Below, in pieces: positions 7,112 to 14,903 of a DNA stretch of 64,000 nucleotides (positions within the stretch are counted from its first letter, which is position 1; each line of letters begins with the position of its first letter). The notes under the pieces were generated by a model. That model worked only from the letters and a program-made list of their open reading frames with translations. It searched no databases and was not told the origin of the DNA. Made by a program: the position numbers and the translations under genes. Source of the DNA: an uncultured bacterium (GTDB lineage Bacteria; Bacillota; Clostridia; Lachnospirales; Lachnospiraceae); contig CAOKFN010000016.1 in NCBI GenBank assembly GCA_948467735.1, forward strand, positions 1 through 64,000, written 5' to 3'.

Positions 7112-8247
7112 GTAAAAACATTCTACATGCAATAGCAGACTGCGGCTTCTCCTTCGATCTGCTTGCGGAGCAGTATCCGGAATTATCAAGCTTGAAAAAC
7201 GTCCCTCAAAATCCGGAATATCATGGGGAAGGAGACGTGTTCCGCCACACACAGATGGTATGTGGTCAGCTGACAGAGCTGACCGCATACCATGATTTAA
7301 CCGAAGAACAGCAGGCTCTCCTATTTCTGGCCGCTGCTTTTCACGACATTGGAAAGCCCGCCTGCACAAAGCTGGAGGATGGGAAATGGGTTTCACCCAG
7401 ACACACCATCCTTGGTGAAAAAATTTTTCGCCGCACTGCTTATGAGGATGCGGAGCGTTTCGGCCTCACCTTTGAACAACGGGAGCTTGCCGCAAGGCTG
7501 ATACGATACCACGGCCTGCCCGTGTGGTTCTGGACGAAACCGCAGCCTGAATCGGACTTGTTCAAGGCGGCTGAAAGCATTCCGTTAAAACTGCTGTACC
7601 TGCTCTCCAAAGCGGATGTGCTGGGACGCCGGGAGACGCTTCCCGGCCCGCTCGTAGATCAGGTGGAATTGTTCGCAGATTATGCCAAGGAACTCAATCT
7701 CTGGGAATCGGCCCATACTTTTGCCAATCCCTTTACCAGATTTCAGTTCTATCAAAAAGGAGACTTATGGCAGAACGCCGAATTATACGATGATACCGCA
7801 TTTGACGTCATATTGATGTCGGGACTGCCCTTGTCGGGCAAAGATACTTGGATCTCTATAAACAGCGGCGGCCTGCCCATGATTTCTCTGGATGAGCTGC
7901 GGGGAAAAATGGGCGTCTCCCCCGCCAAAGCTTCGGGCAGGGTGGTTCAGGCGGCCTTGGAACAGGCGAGAACCTTCCTGCGCCGGAAACAGCCTTTTAT
8001 CTGGAATGCTACAAATATTATTCAGGAAACCAGACAGCGACTCGTACAGCTCTTTGCGGGCTATGGTGCGCGAGTGCATATTTTATATCTGGAAGTTCCC
8101 TATCGGGAGCTGCTGCGCAGAAATCAGACGCGGCCGCGCCATATTCCGGAGGATATTTTGGAAACGATGATTCGCAGACTGGAAATTCCGGCTCCGTGGG
8201 AGGCATGGAAAGTCATTCTGCCGGACGCCAATATCCATATACCGTAA
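7108..8247 (+). CDS. HD-Pnk: HD phosphoesterase fused to 5'-OH polynucleotide kinase
   Basis: Predicted bifunctional end-healing enzyme of 379 aa. The N-terminal HD domain (about residues 30-190) has H47, the H79-D80 pair in AAFHDIGK and H99, metal ligands expected of a 2',3'-phosphoesterase. The C-terminal P-loop kinase (about 233-379) has GLPLSGKDT (239-247), an ISLDEL segment and an arginine-rich lid RRNQTRPR. The same domain order is known from HD-Pnk of Runella slithyformis, which heals RNA and DNA ends. Start at 7108 has GGAGGAGG at good distance; the longer in-frame extension would read through the ligase gene. Together with the upstream ligase it makes a complete heal-and-seal pair. 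Confidence 0.9.
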   Translation: MSKNILHAIADCGFSFDLLAEQYPELSSLKNVPQNPEYHGEGDVFRHTQMVCGQLTELTAYHDLTEEQQALLFLAAAFHDIGKPACTKLEDGKWVSPRHTILGEKIFRRTAYEDAERFGLTFEQRELAARLIRYHGLPVWFWTKPQPESDLFKAAESIPLKLLYLLSKADVLGRRETLPGPLVDQVELFADYAKELNLWESAHTFANPFTRFQFYQKGDLWQNAELYDDTAFDVILMSGLPLSGKDTWISINSGGLPMISLDELRGKMGVSPAKASGRVVQAALEQARTFLRRKQPFIWNATNIIQETRQRLVQLFAGYGARVHILYLEVPYRELLRRNQTRPRHIPEDILETMIRRLEIPAPWEAWKVILPDANIHIP

Positions 8248-8314
8248 AAACTCAAATTATCCGAACCTGCCCTTCAAAATTTGGGCAAGGGCGCATCTAT
8301 GTTCCACATTTGAC

Positions 8315-8341
8315 GATAGGAAGCAGCTCCTGCTTCCTATC
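8315..8341. terminator. 12-bp hairpin between convergent genes
   Basis: Perfect 12-bp inverted repeat (8315-8326 with 8330-8341) with a 3-nt loop, lying between the convergent HD-Pnk and cvfB genes. There is no T-tract on either side, so it may act as a transcript-stabilising or bidirectional end structure rather than a classical terminator. Confidence 0.5.
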
Positions 8342-8368
8342 ATGCAGCTTATCACATACCGCCTCCGC

Positions 8369-9211
8369 TTAATCCTCTATTTTTCGTATCACCTTTCCGC
8401 TCAATTCTATCCTGCCTTCTTTTAACAGCCTGCCCACAGCACGTTTAAATTCATTTTTGCTCATGCCCGTCTCCCTCTTGATGATTTCCGGAGATACCTT
8501 ATCATTAAAGGGCAGAACGCCGTCATAGCTGTCAATGATGCCCAGCAGTTCCTCCGCGTCCTTATCCATCTGTAGATATGCCTTTTCCCGAACACTGAGG
8601 GTCAGCTTGCCGTCCTCCCGTACTTGAACCACTCTGGCCGACACGTCCTGCCCCAATTCCACTCTGCCGTACAATTCCTTCTGCGGAATCAAAGCGGAAT
8701 ATCGATTATCCACTGCCACAAAAGCGCCAAAATTGTCGCTTACTTCATAGACGCGCCCCGTCACCCTGTCATCCCGCTGATAAGGGCTGTCCGTCCGAAG
8801 ATTTTCGTATACGTTCATGGTGGCGCAGAGACGGTCGCTCTTGTCAATATAGAGGGAAACCAGTACCTTGTCCCCTTCTTCCACTCTGCCCCTCTGCTGT
8901 TTAAAAGGAAGAAGCAGATCCTTTTCCAGCCCCCAGTCTAAGAACGCGCCGAATTTTCCCACCTGCGCTACGGTTAATTCCGCCGTTTCTCCCATCCGAA
9001 GCCTTGGTTCCTTTGTTGTCGCTATCATCCGGTCCTTGGAATCACGATAAACGAACACGGCAAGGACGCTGCCGACGTCGCTGCCCTCCGGCACCTGCTT
9101 CTTGGGCAAAAGCACCCTTTCCTCCGCGCTTTCCGCAGAGACAGCCAAATATACGCCGAACTCCACCACCTTTACAATCACAAGCTCCTGTGTCTCTCCC
9201 AAACGTATCAT
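8369..9211 (-). CDS. cvfB: CvfB-like S1-domain RNA-binding protein
   Basis: Cytosolic RNA-binding regulator of 280 aa, of the CvfB/YitL family. Tandem S1-type beta-barrels are seen: residues 1-65 (GETQELVIVKVVEFGVYLAV), about 70-130 (VGKFGAFLDWG) and 145-215 (SDNFGAFVAVDNRYSALIP). A C-terminal winged-helix segment (KNEFKRAVGRLLKEGRIEL) follows. It is 40 nt downstream of the thioesterase gene on the same strand, so probably cotranscribed. In staphylococci the homologue affects virulence gene expression; its role here is unknown. Confidence 0.9.
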   Translation of the reverse strand: MIRLGETQELVIVKVVEFGVYLAVSAESAEERVLLPKKQVPEGSDVGSVLAVFVYRDSKDRMIATTKEPRLRMGETAELTVAQVGKFGAFLDWGLEKDLLLPFKQQRGRVEEGDKVLVSLYIDKSDRLCATMNVYENLRTDSPYQRDDRVTGRVYEVSDNFGAFVAVDNRYSALIPQKELYGRVELGQDVSARVVQVREDGKLTLSVREKAYLQMDKDAEELLGIIDSYDGVLPFNDKVSPEIIKRETGMSKNEFKRAVGRLLKEGRIELSGKVIRKIED

Positions 9212-9251
9212 TTCTATATCCTCTCATTTTTATATTTACCTACAGATTCTG

Positions 9252-9965
9252 TTACAGCCGCTTCCCGCCAAATTCCACTATAGCATAAGGCTTCCCCTCC
9301 TCGTCCTGCAGCGCTATGGTACAGAGATTTTCTCCGCCCGTCACATAGGGAATCAACACATTGTCAAGAAAAGCCTGCTTCTTATACTCCGCCCGTACTT
9401 GTCCCACCACAAAATTCTCCGGCAGATAATCCGCCGCCATATTGATAAACTGCTGATTATTCACATGATGATTGGTATCCAGATGATGCTTTTTCACCGT
9501 GAGCGGGGCTTCTGTCACCCCCTCCCGCGGCACTGAAATTCTGCGGGGCGCATAGTCCATTTCCAGCTTTTCCCCCATCTCATAGCCGTCAATCATAGCC
9601 TGTGTCACCATCGCAGGACGGCCGGTATCCGTATCCAGCAGGCTCCAAAGAGAATTTGCCTTTGCGACATATTCTCCCCTTTCATCCGTCATAGCAAAAT
9701 TTCTGTAACCCAAAAATCCTTTTACTTCATAAGGCAATGTGCCAATCGTAACCTTCTCTCCCAGCGCCGGATAACGATCCACCACTATCTGCCATGACGA
9801 AAGCACCCACACCAGATGTTCTTTTTTCAGATAGCTCACCCCCAGATTCAAATCCTCCGAATGAAAGATAGAACAGTCCTGAAAGTAATTGATGAGGGAA
9901 GCCATTGTAAGCTTCCCCTCGCTGTCCGTCTCACTGTATCTGATCCTACTCTCAAATGTATACAT
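9252..9965 (-). CDS. Acyl-ACP thioesterase (FatA/FatB family)
   Basis: Hydrolyses acyl-ACP to free fatty acid, ending fatty-acid elongation. The 237-aa product has two hot-dog folds. The N-terminal one starts with the RYSETDSEGK segment, and the C-terminal one holds the family active-site region HHLDTNHHVNN, where Asp, Asn and His are the expected catalytic residues. Length matches bacterial members. It lies 18 nt after the CPBP protease gene and 40 nt before cvfB, suggesting one operon driven from 11135-11163. Confidence 0.92.
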   Translation of the reverse strand: MYTFESRIRYSETDSEGKLTMASLINYFQDCSIFHSEDLNLGVSYLKKEHLVWVLSSWQIVVDRYPALGEKVTIGTLPYEVKGFLGYRNFAMTDERGEYVAKANSLWSLLDTDTGRPAMVTQAMIDGYEMGEKLEMDYAPRRISVPREGVTEAPLTVKKHHLDTNHHVNNQQFINMAADYLPENFVVGQVRAEYKKQAFLDNVLIPYVTGGENLCTIALQDEEGKPYAIVEFGGKRL

Positions 9966-9983
9966 GCCAAAATCCTTTCGCCT

Positions 9984-11072
9984 TTATTGAAATAGCTGCA
10001 TAACAATCATCGCAATCCAGAAAATACAGTACATCGCCATCCCCCAGTTCAATATTGCCGTGCGGAATCCTTCTCCCTTCGGTATCACGACCGCCCCCTT
10101 GCGAAGCCTGAATTTCCTTCCTGCCAGAAATACAATGATTAATATCCCTCCTGCCAGCATAACGCCAAAAACAAACGCAATGTACACAAAATACACAATC
10201 CAGCCCGCCAGATTATCCATAATATAATTCATGGCAGATCCCACGCCCTCCGATAAATACGCCATATATGCGTCCAAATCAATGAGCCTTATCACAAAGG
10301 TACTGACGACGCCTCCCATAAAATTTATCATCATATGAAGCGCAATGGTAATTTTCAGATTTCCGGTCTTCACATACAAAAAAGCCAGAAATATTCCCAA
10401 AGCAGTCGCATACACGAACTGATTCATATTTCCGTGAAACAATCCGAACATAAAGCCCGATAACATTATGGCCGCGCCCTCTCCATAATAAAGAATTCTG
10501 TCCACTATCATCTTTCGGAAGACAAATTCTTCAATAATGGGCGCACAGATCACGGTAAAAAAGAAAATCATCCCCAGATTCAGTTGGGAGGTTAAATTCA
10601 TCATCTCATTCTCAACCGCTCCGCCTTTCAGGATGCCAAGCAATGTCGTTAAAAGCGTGCCCGCCAGATTGGCAATATACATAACCGCATAACACATAAT
10701 GGCCGCCACCGCAAAATGCCCGCCTTTCATCCGATGCCGCTCCGGCGCCTGTGCCGGAATCAGCTTCAACAGCAGAATCAGCACCGGTATGCCTATAAGA
10801 TACATCGGCAGCATGGACAGCAGCAATGAAACATTCGGATTATTGCTCCATTCCGGATTCACCAGCTCCGCAATCAGCATGGTAATCAGCTGTGCGGCAA
10901 AAATCACAACCGTTCCGGCAAAAAACATCCAGCCGAACTTGGAAAACTGTTTTCTCACTGCCCTAAGCTCACTTACCTGAGTAATCTCATTCACATGGAC
11001 AGCCCCGTCGGCCTGCTCCGCGTTCACTTGAACCGCCTCCCCTGCAGCCGCAAATACTCTAGTCTCTTCCAT
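9984..11072 (-). CDS. CPBP-family intramembrane metalloprotease
   Basis: Polytopic membrane protein of 362 aa with a soluble N-terminal tail of about 45 residues and roughly eight hydrophobic segments. The CAAX-protease/bacteriocin-processing (CPBP) motifs are present: EEFVFRKM (the EExxxR motif) and GLFHGNMNQF (the FxxxH-type motif), followed by a histidine-bearing helix HMMINFMGG. Substrate is unknown; family members act in protein maturation, secretion or bacteriocin self-immunity. Start at 11072 is supported by GAGGAGG. First gene of the predicted CPBP-thioesterase-cvfB unit. Confidence 0.9.
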   Translation of the reverse strand: MEETRVFAAAGEAVQVNAEQADGAVHVNEITQVSELRAVRKQFSKFGWMFFAGTVVIFAAQLITMLIAELVNPEWSNNPNVSLLLSMLPMYLIGIPVLILLLKLIPAQAPERHRMKGGHFAVAAIMCYAVMYIANLAGTLLTTLLGILKGGAVENEMMNLTSQLNLGMIFFFTVICAPIIEEFVFRKMIVDRILYYGEGAAIMLSGFMFGLFHGNMNQFVYATALGIFLAFLYVKTGNLKITIALHMMINFMGGVVSTFVIRLIDLDAYMAYLSEGVGSAMNYIMDNLAGWIVYFVYIAFVFGVMLAGGILIIVFLAGRKFRLRKGAVVIPKGEGFRTAILNWGMAMYCIFWIAMIVMQLFQ

Positions 11073-11134
11073 CCCTTCCTCCTCACTTTGTATTTTCTTT
11101 TATTTATTACACAGAATCCTTCCTGAAAAAAAAT

Positions 11135-11163
11135 TCTATAATTTAGTTTAACACACTTTACAA
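11135..11163 (-). promoter_or_regulatory. Promoter of the CPBP-thioesterase-cvfB unit
   Basis: Minus strand TTGTAA (11163-11158), 17-bp spacer, TATAGA (11140-11135), about 60 bp upstream of the CPBP start codon. The rest of the 300-nt gap (11164-11310) shows no gene. Confidence 0.65.
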
Positions 11164-11310
11164 TTTTTGTATAGCCAAAGTGCTGCTTCAACATCATTCC
11201 TGATTCAGTTTCTTCTCCGAAAATCGGTTCCTGAGCGACATATTCTTATTTTACCCGCAGGCGGCGTAAACCGAAAAAGCCTGCGCCTAAAAGCTCTGTT
11301 TTCTAAACAT

Positions 11311-11342
11311 AAAAACCTCAGAAGACTTCTCTTCTGAGGTTT
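11311..11342 (-). terminator. Terminator of the tRNA-Gln gene
   Basis: Perfect 13-bp stem (11313-11325 with 11330-11342), 4-nt loop, and a run of five T on the minus strand (11315-11311). It lies 35 nt beyond the tRNA 3' end. Confidence 0.85.
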
Positions 11343-11376
11343 AAAGGGGTTTTCAACAAATATTTTACCTTTCAAG

Positions 11377-11448
11377 CAGGGCTACAAGGATTCGAACCTT
11401 GAAATGACGGAGTCAGAGTCCGTTGCCTTACCGTTTGGCGATAGCCCT
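11377..11448 (-). tRNA. tRNA-Gln (anticodon CUG)
   Basis: A 72-nt cloverleaf. The 7-bp acceptor stem AGGGCTA/TAGCCCT, D arm GCC-GGC, anticodon stem ACGGA/TCCGT with loop CTCTGAC (anticodon CTG) and T arm CAAGG-TTCGAAT-CCTTG are all intact. The discriminator base is G and CCA is not encoded. It has its own promoter and terminator. It marks the left edge of the restriction-modification island. In organisms without GlnRS the GatCAB amidotransferase encoded at 39-43 kb would form Gln-tRNA. Confidence 0.97.
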
Positions 11449-11467
11449 ATGTCACATCACTTGACTT

Positions 11468-11496
11468 ATTATACACGAAGTATTTCCATTTTGCAA
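11468..11496 (-). promoter_or_regulatory. Promoter of tRNA-Gln
   Basis: Minus strand TTGCAA (11496-11491), 17-bp spacer, TATAAT (11473-11468), 19 bp before the tRNA 5' end. Confidence 0.85.
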
Positions 11497-11545
11497 GAGG
11501 AAAATTCAAAAAAATAAAATTTTTTACCGTTCCTTTTATCTCCCA

Positions 11546-12172
11546 CTAAACAAATATCTTACCCATAACCCCTTTCTCCATATCATCAATACTGTAAATC
11601 GCATCCATAACCTCGAATGTCTCTCTCAAGTTCCCTCTGGCACTCTTCCAGCCGATTCCGTCCGTAAACCAGACAAATGTAAATCCTTCTATGGCGTCTG
11701 CCTCCTGCGAAAGCATCTTGCAGCTTCTTGCTGTTTCATTTAATTTAGAACCGCCTCCGCCGTAAAAATTTGTTTCAATGCCAAGCGCGTAATCCACAAG
11801 GTTATTCACCAAATGATTTGCAATCATATCAAACAATCCTGTTTTACGCATAAACGCCTTGTACTGTTCCACACCATAATTCATCTTCTTAAAGTGGTAG
11901 AGAAATGCACCCTCCTCATCCTGCGCATAAATTTCCGTCCCTCGTACAGCAGGCAGCAGCGGCACGCATGTCAATGTCGCGGGATATTTTGTCACAATCT
12001 TTTCAAAATCATCTTCAATATTTCTTGAACCGATTAAAAAATTTAAAATATTCAATTCCACTTTAATTTCGTCCACATTTCTTACCACCTTATCAAAATC
12101 AATGTAATAATCATAACCGGATATGCTTGCTCTAAATCTGCTTAACCATTCGTCAAAATCTCTCTGTGCCAT
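11546..12172 (-). CDS. DpnII-family restriction endonuclease with apparent internal catalytic deletion
   Basis: Third gene of a DpnII-like (GATC) restriction-modification operon. The 208-aa frame is uninterrupted. The N-terminal part (FDEWLSRF, NVDEIKVELNILNFLIGS, HLVNNLVDYALGIE) and the C-terminal part (NFYGGGGSKLNETARS, WFTDGIGWKSARGNLRETF) both match the DpnII family as I remember it. Family members are about 280-290 aa. Roughly 80 residues normally found between these blocks, including the catalytic PD-(D/E)xK core, are missing, with the join at GIE-TNFY. Cleavage activity is therefore unlikely. The start at 12172 overlaps the end of the upstream methylase gene by 20 nt and has GGAGAAGG upstream. 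Confidence 0.85.
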   Translation of the reverse strand: MAQRDFDEWLSRFRASISGYDYYIDFDKVVRNVDEIKVELNILNFLIGSRNIEDDFEKIVTKYPATLTCVPLLPAVRGTEIYAQDEEGAFLYHFKKMNYGVEQYKAFMRKTGLFDMIANHLVNNLVDYALGIETNFYGGGGSKLNETARSCKMLSQEADAIEGFTFVWFTDGIGWKSARGNLRETFEVMDAIYSIDDMEKGVMGKIFV

Positions 12173-12965
12173 TTGCCGCCTTCTCCAATCTTTTCTTTGA
12201 TATCTCCAAGTACTCCTCACTGATATCTATTCCGATAAACTTCCGACCGTATCGCACCGCTTCCACCCCTGTAGTCCCGGAACCGCAGAATGGATCCAAT
12301 ATCACCTGCCCTATCTGTGTGGATGCCAATACAATTCTTTCCAGCAGATATTCCGGCTTCTGCGTCGGATGCTTTCCTTCTGTCTTTTCAGACGGTCTAG
12401 TGAGCGCCCCCGTCCAGACATCCTTCATCTGTCTTCCTGCATTTAATTCCTTCATTTTCTGATAATCAAAAAAATGCCGAGATCTCTTTTCATTCTTTTT
12501 TGCCCATAATATCGTTTCCGTAGAATGCGTAAAGCAGCGACATGCCAAGTTCGGCGGCGGATTTGTCTTCTGCCATGTTATGTTATTCATTATCTTAAAG
12601 CCTTCCTCTTCCAACGCCATGCCAATGGAATAAATATTGTGCAGCGTTCCCGATATCCAAATGGTGCCATTGGGCTTTAATACCGTTTTACATAGCTTTA
12701 TCCACTTTCTGTTGAACTTATGTTTATCATTCACACTGGTTTCACTTTCTGAAAGTCTATCCCATGAACCTTTATTTACCGAAACCATCTTTCCGCCCCG
12801 ACAAGTAATTCCGTCATTGCTTAAAAAATATGGCGGATCCGCAAATACCATATCCACGGATTCCGGTTTTATTTTAGGTAGTATTTTAAAGGAATCACCC
12901 AATATTAACTGCAATTCTTCTGTCTCAAAATATAACGGCACTTTCTTTGCAAATAAATTCTCCAC
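12153..12965 (-). CDS. DpnA-like adenine-specific DNA methyltransferase
   Basis: Beta-class N6-adenine methyltransferase of 270 aa, second gene of the DpnII-like operon. The catalytic motif DPPY is at residues 43-46, early in the protein. The SAM-binding motif DPFCGSGTTG comes near the C-terminus (about residue 220) followed by GIDISEEYLEISKKRL. The segment TEGKHPTQKPEYLLERI is typical of the class. In DpnII systems this enzyme also methylates single-stranded GATC and protects incoming plasmid DNA. It starts 13 nt after the first methylase gene. Confidence 0.9.
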   Translation of the reverse strand: MENLFAKKVPLYFETEELQLILGDSFKILPKIKPESVDMVFADPPYFLSNDGITCRGGKMVSVNKGSWDRLSESETSVNDKHKFNRKWIKLCKTVLKPNGTIWISGTLHNIYSIGMALEEEGFKIMNNITWQKTNPPPNLACRCFTHSTETILWAKKNEKRSRHFFDYQKMKELNAGRQMKDVWTGALTRPSEKTEGKHPTQKPEYLLERIVLASTQIGQVILDPFCGSGTTGVEAVRYGRKFIGIDISEEYLEISKKRLEKAANGTERF

Positions 12966-12978
12966 TACTTCGGCTCCC

Positions 12979-13827
12979 TCAATAATTACATATAATTACC
13001 TCTTCCCCCACTCTATTGGAGGCATCCGAATTAATCATACGCTTTACGCTTACAATATCTATTTTATATCCTTTATTGCCATACAACTCATTTATCAGCT
13101 CCGTATTGTGATTAGTAAGCATACAATAACAGCCTCTGGCTGTCAGTTCATCATACAGTTCTGCCAGACGCCTGTGGCTTTCTATGTCAAATCCCTCCTT
13201 TGTATATGACTCAAATGATGTGGGGTTCAACGGCGCATACGGACTGTCCAAAAATAAGAAATCACCCTTCCCGGCATTTACGCAGGCCGCTTCAAAATCC
13301 CCGTCCAAAATTGTCACTCCCTGCAAATATTTCGAGACATCCATGATTACCTTCTCGTCAACGGATACCCCTCGGCTATTATTATACGGAACATTGAATA
13401 ATCCCTTGGCATTTACCCGATATAAACCATTAAAACAATGCTTATTCAAAAATACAAATAATGCCGCCAGCTCTACATCATATTCCGCTTTCTCCAGCTT
13501 GCGGTTGTAATGCCCCCTCAGGGAATAATAATACTCTTTTCCAAGATTCTCTGCACCCTGCTGCCCCATCTCCAAATCAAACTGATTTACTTCCTTCAAG
13601 AAAGCCTCCGGTACGCTGCAAATCTGTCTATATGTATTAATCAGTGCTTTATTGATATCATTCATCAGCGCTTTTTCAGGCTGTAGTTCAAATATCACCG
13701 CACCGCCGCCTACAAACGGCTCATAATAACAATTATATTTTTCAGGCATTCTCTCCCTAATCTGTGGAAGAAGCTGACGCTTTCCGCCAGCCCATTTCAC
13801 AAACGGAGCCGCGCTTAAACGATTCAT
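12979..13827 (-). CDS. DpnM/Dam-like adenine-specific DNA methyltransferase
   Basis: Alpha-class N6-adenine methyltransferase of 282 aa, predicted to act on GATC. Motif I region PFVKWAGGKRQLLPQI is at residues 8-23, FVGGGAVIFEL near 38-48, the catalytic motif is DSPYAPL at 194-200, and SFESYTKEGF follows, which in this family precedes the target-recognition part. The second catalytic residue is Ser instead of the usual Pro of DPPY; DSPY occurs in some Dam relatives, so activity is still likely. It heads the three-gene operon and has its own consensus-like promoter. Confidence 0.92.
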   Translation of the reverse strand: MNRLSAAPFVKWAGGKRQLLPQIRERMPEKYNCYYEPFVGGGAVIFELQPEKALMNDINKALINTYRQICSVPEAFLKEVNQFDLEMGQQGAENLGKEYYYSLRGHYNRKLEKAEYDVELAALFVFLNKHCFNGLYRVNAKGLFNVPYNNSRGVSVDEKVIMDVSKYLQGVTILDGDFEAACVNAGKGDFLFLDSPYAPLNPTSFESYTKEGFDIESHRRLAELYDELTARGCYCMLTNHNTELINELYGNKGYKIDIVSVKRMINSDASNRVGEEVIICNY

Positions 13828-13877
13828 TTCGATTCCTCTTCTCTATCGTCCCCCAAAAGGATCACTCTTACAAATCC

Positions 13878-13906
13878 ATTATACCTGCAAACACAGAAAA
13901 TAACAA
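13878..13906 (-). promoter_or_regulatory. Promoter of the DpnII-like operon
   Basis: Minus strand TTGTTA (13906-13901), 17-bp spacer, TATAAT (13883-13878), about 50 bp before the first methylase gene and just beyond the stop of the second system's methylase. Confidence 0.75.
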
Positions 13907-13932
13907 TCGCAGCTTTTGCTCTCGGTTCAAAT

Positions 13933-14655
13933 TTATTTTTGAAACACAAAAATATACTCATGCTCCAGCAGCAGAAAATCTCTGCTTCGCTTCCTCCAAT
14001 AGCTTGAAGAGCGACAATGATGCTGCTTTTTAATAATTATTTCTTTGTTTTGAAACCCTGCCTGCAAAAAACATTCCATCAAACGAAAACCCAGCGGTAC
14101 TACCTTCCCATATTTCCTTATATCTCCAATCATTACAGCACATACCTTCCCCTTTTTTAACACACGATATGACTCTTCTGCCGCTTTCTTCATTACTATC
14201 AGAAAATCCTCTGCTTCCAGCAGGGAAATATCACCGTCTATTCCTTGACTATATTTTATAATATTTGCATAGGGAGGATGCGTACAGATAAGGTCAATCC
14301 GATTATCTTTGATAAAATGCAAATCTATGGCGCTGCCCTTTCGTATCAATATTTTTGAATTTGTTTCACATTGGAACTGCAAATTAGCTTCTGCAATTAA
14401 AACGGACTGTGGATTAATATCAACCCCTATTGCATTTCGATTGAGCAGCTTGGCCTCTGCTAAAGTAGTGCCGCCGCCCATAAATTGATCGAGCACCCAA
14501 TCCCCCGGATTGGAGTAACGAAGAATCAAATTTCTTGGTACATAAGGCGACCAATTCCCTCTATAGCTGCCCGAGTGCCCTGCCCAGCAGCCCCTATCCG
14601 GAAATGACCAGATGGTTGTTGATTCAAGTATAAAATTATTAGGCTGTAAATTTAT
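13933..14655 (-). CDS. DNA methyltransferase of a second R-M system, start codon abnormal
   Basis: SAM-dependent DNA methylase (N6-adenine or N4-cytosine type). SAM motif LDQFMGGGTTLAEAKLL is followed by GVDINP; the catalytic motif is THPPYANIIKYS. The frame extends 42 codons upstream of the first TTG. This part reads LQPNNFILESTTIWSFP, then YRGNWSPYVPRNL, which is conserved in this methylase group, so it belongs to the protein. No ATG, GTG or TTG opens it. A good GGAGG is 8 nt before an ATA codon (14655-14653). An out-of-frame ATG touches the ribosome-binding site. Either ATA is used, the start was mutated from ATG, or one base was gained near AAATTT. About 240 aa from ATA. Confidence 0.8.
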   Translation of the reverse strand: MNLQPNNFILESTTIWSFPDRGCWAGHSGSYRGNWSPYVPRNLILRYSNPGDWVLDQFMGGGTTLAEAKLLNRNAIGVDINPQSVLIAEANLQFQCETNSKILIRKGSAIDLHFIKDNRIDLICTHPPYANIIKYSQGIDGDISLLEAEDFLIVMKKAAEESYRVLKKGKVCAVMIGDIRKYGKVVPLGFRLMECFLQAGFQNKEIIIKKQHHCRSSSYWRKRSRDFLLLEHEYIFVFQK

Positions 14656-14718
14656 AAGTCATACCTCCTTACTTTTTTGATTCTGTCTCTTTCCATGTAA
14701 AATTATAATACTCATTAT

Positions 14719-14733
14719 TTCACTATAAGTGAA
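14719..14733. promoter_or_regulatory. Candidate operator (C-box-like palindrome)
   Basis: Perfect palindrome TTCACT-ATA-AGTGAA between the divergent methylase and HTH regulator genes. On the minus strand it lies directly upstream of a TATAAT (14703-14708 region) that would serve the methylase. Its place and symmetry fit an operator for the adjacent XRE-type controller protein. Confidence 0.5.
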
Positions 14734-14903
14734 TTTCTAATATGTAAATCATGTGAGATAATAGGATTTAAGCAGCACGATAAATTAATTAGATATCCCA
14801 TACAGCATTTGCAAAGCAAATTTATAACAATACAATCTTTATGAATCAGGCGGCATAGCAAGTGTCCGAGTTCGCAAGTATAAATAATAAAAGAGGAATT
14901 TTT

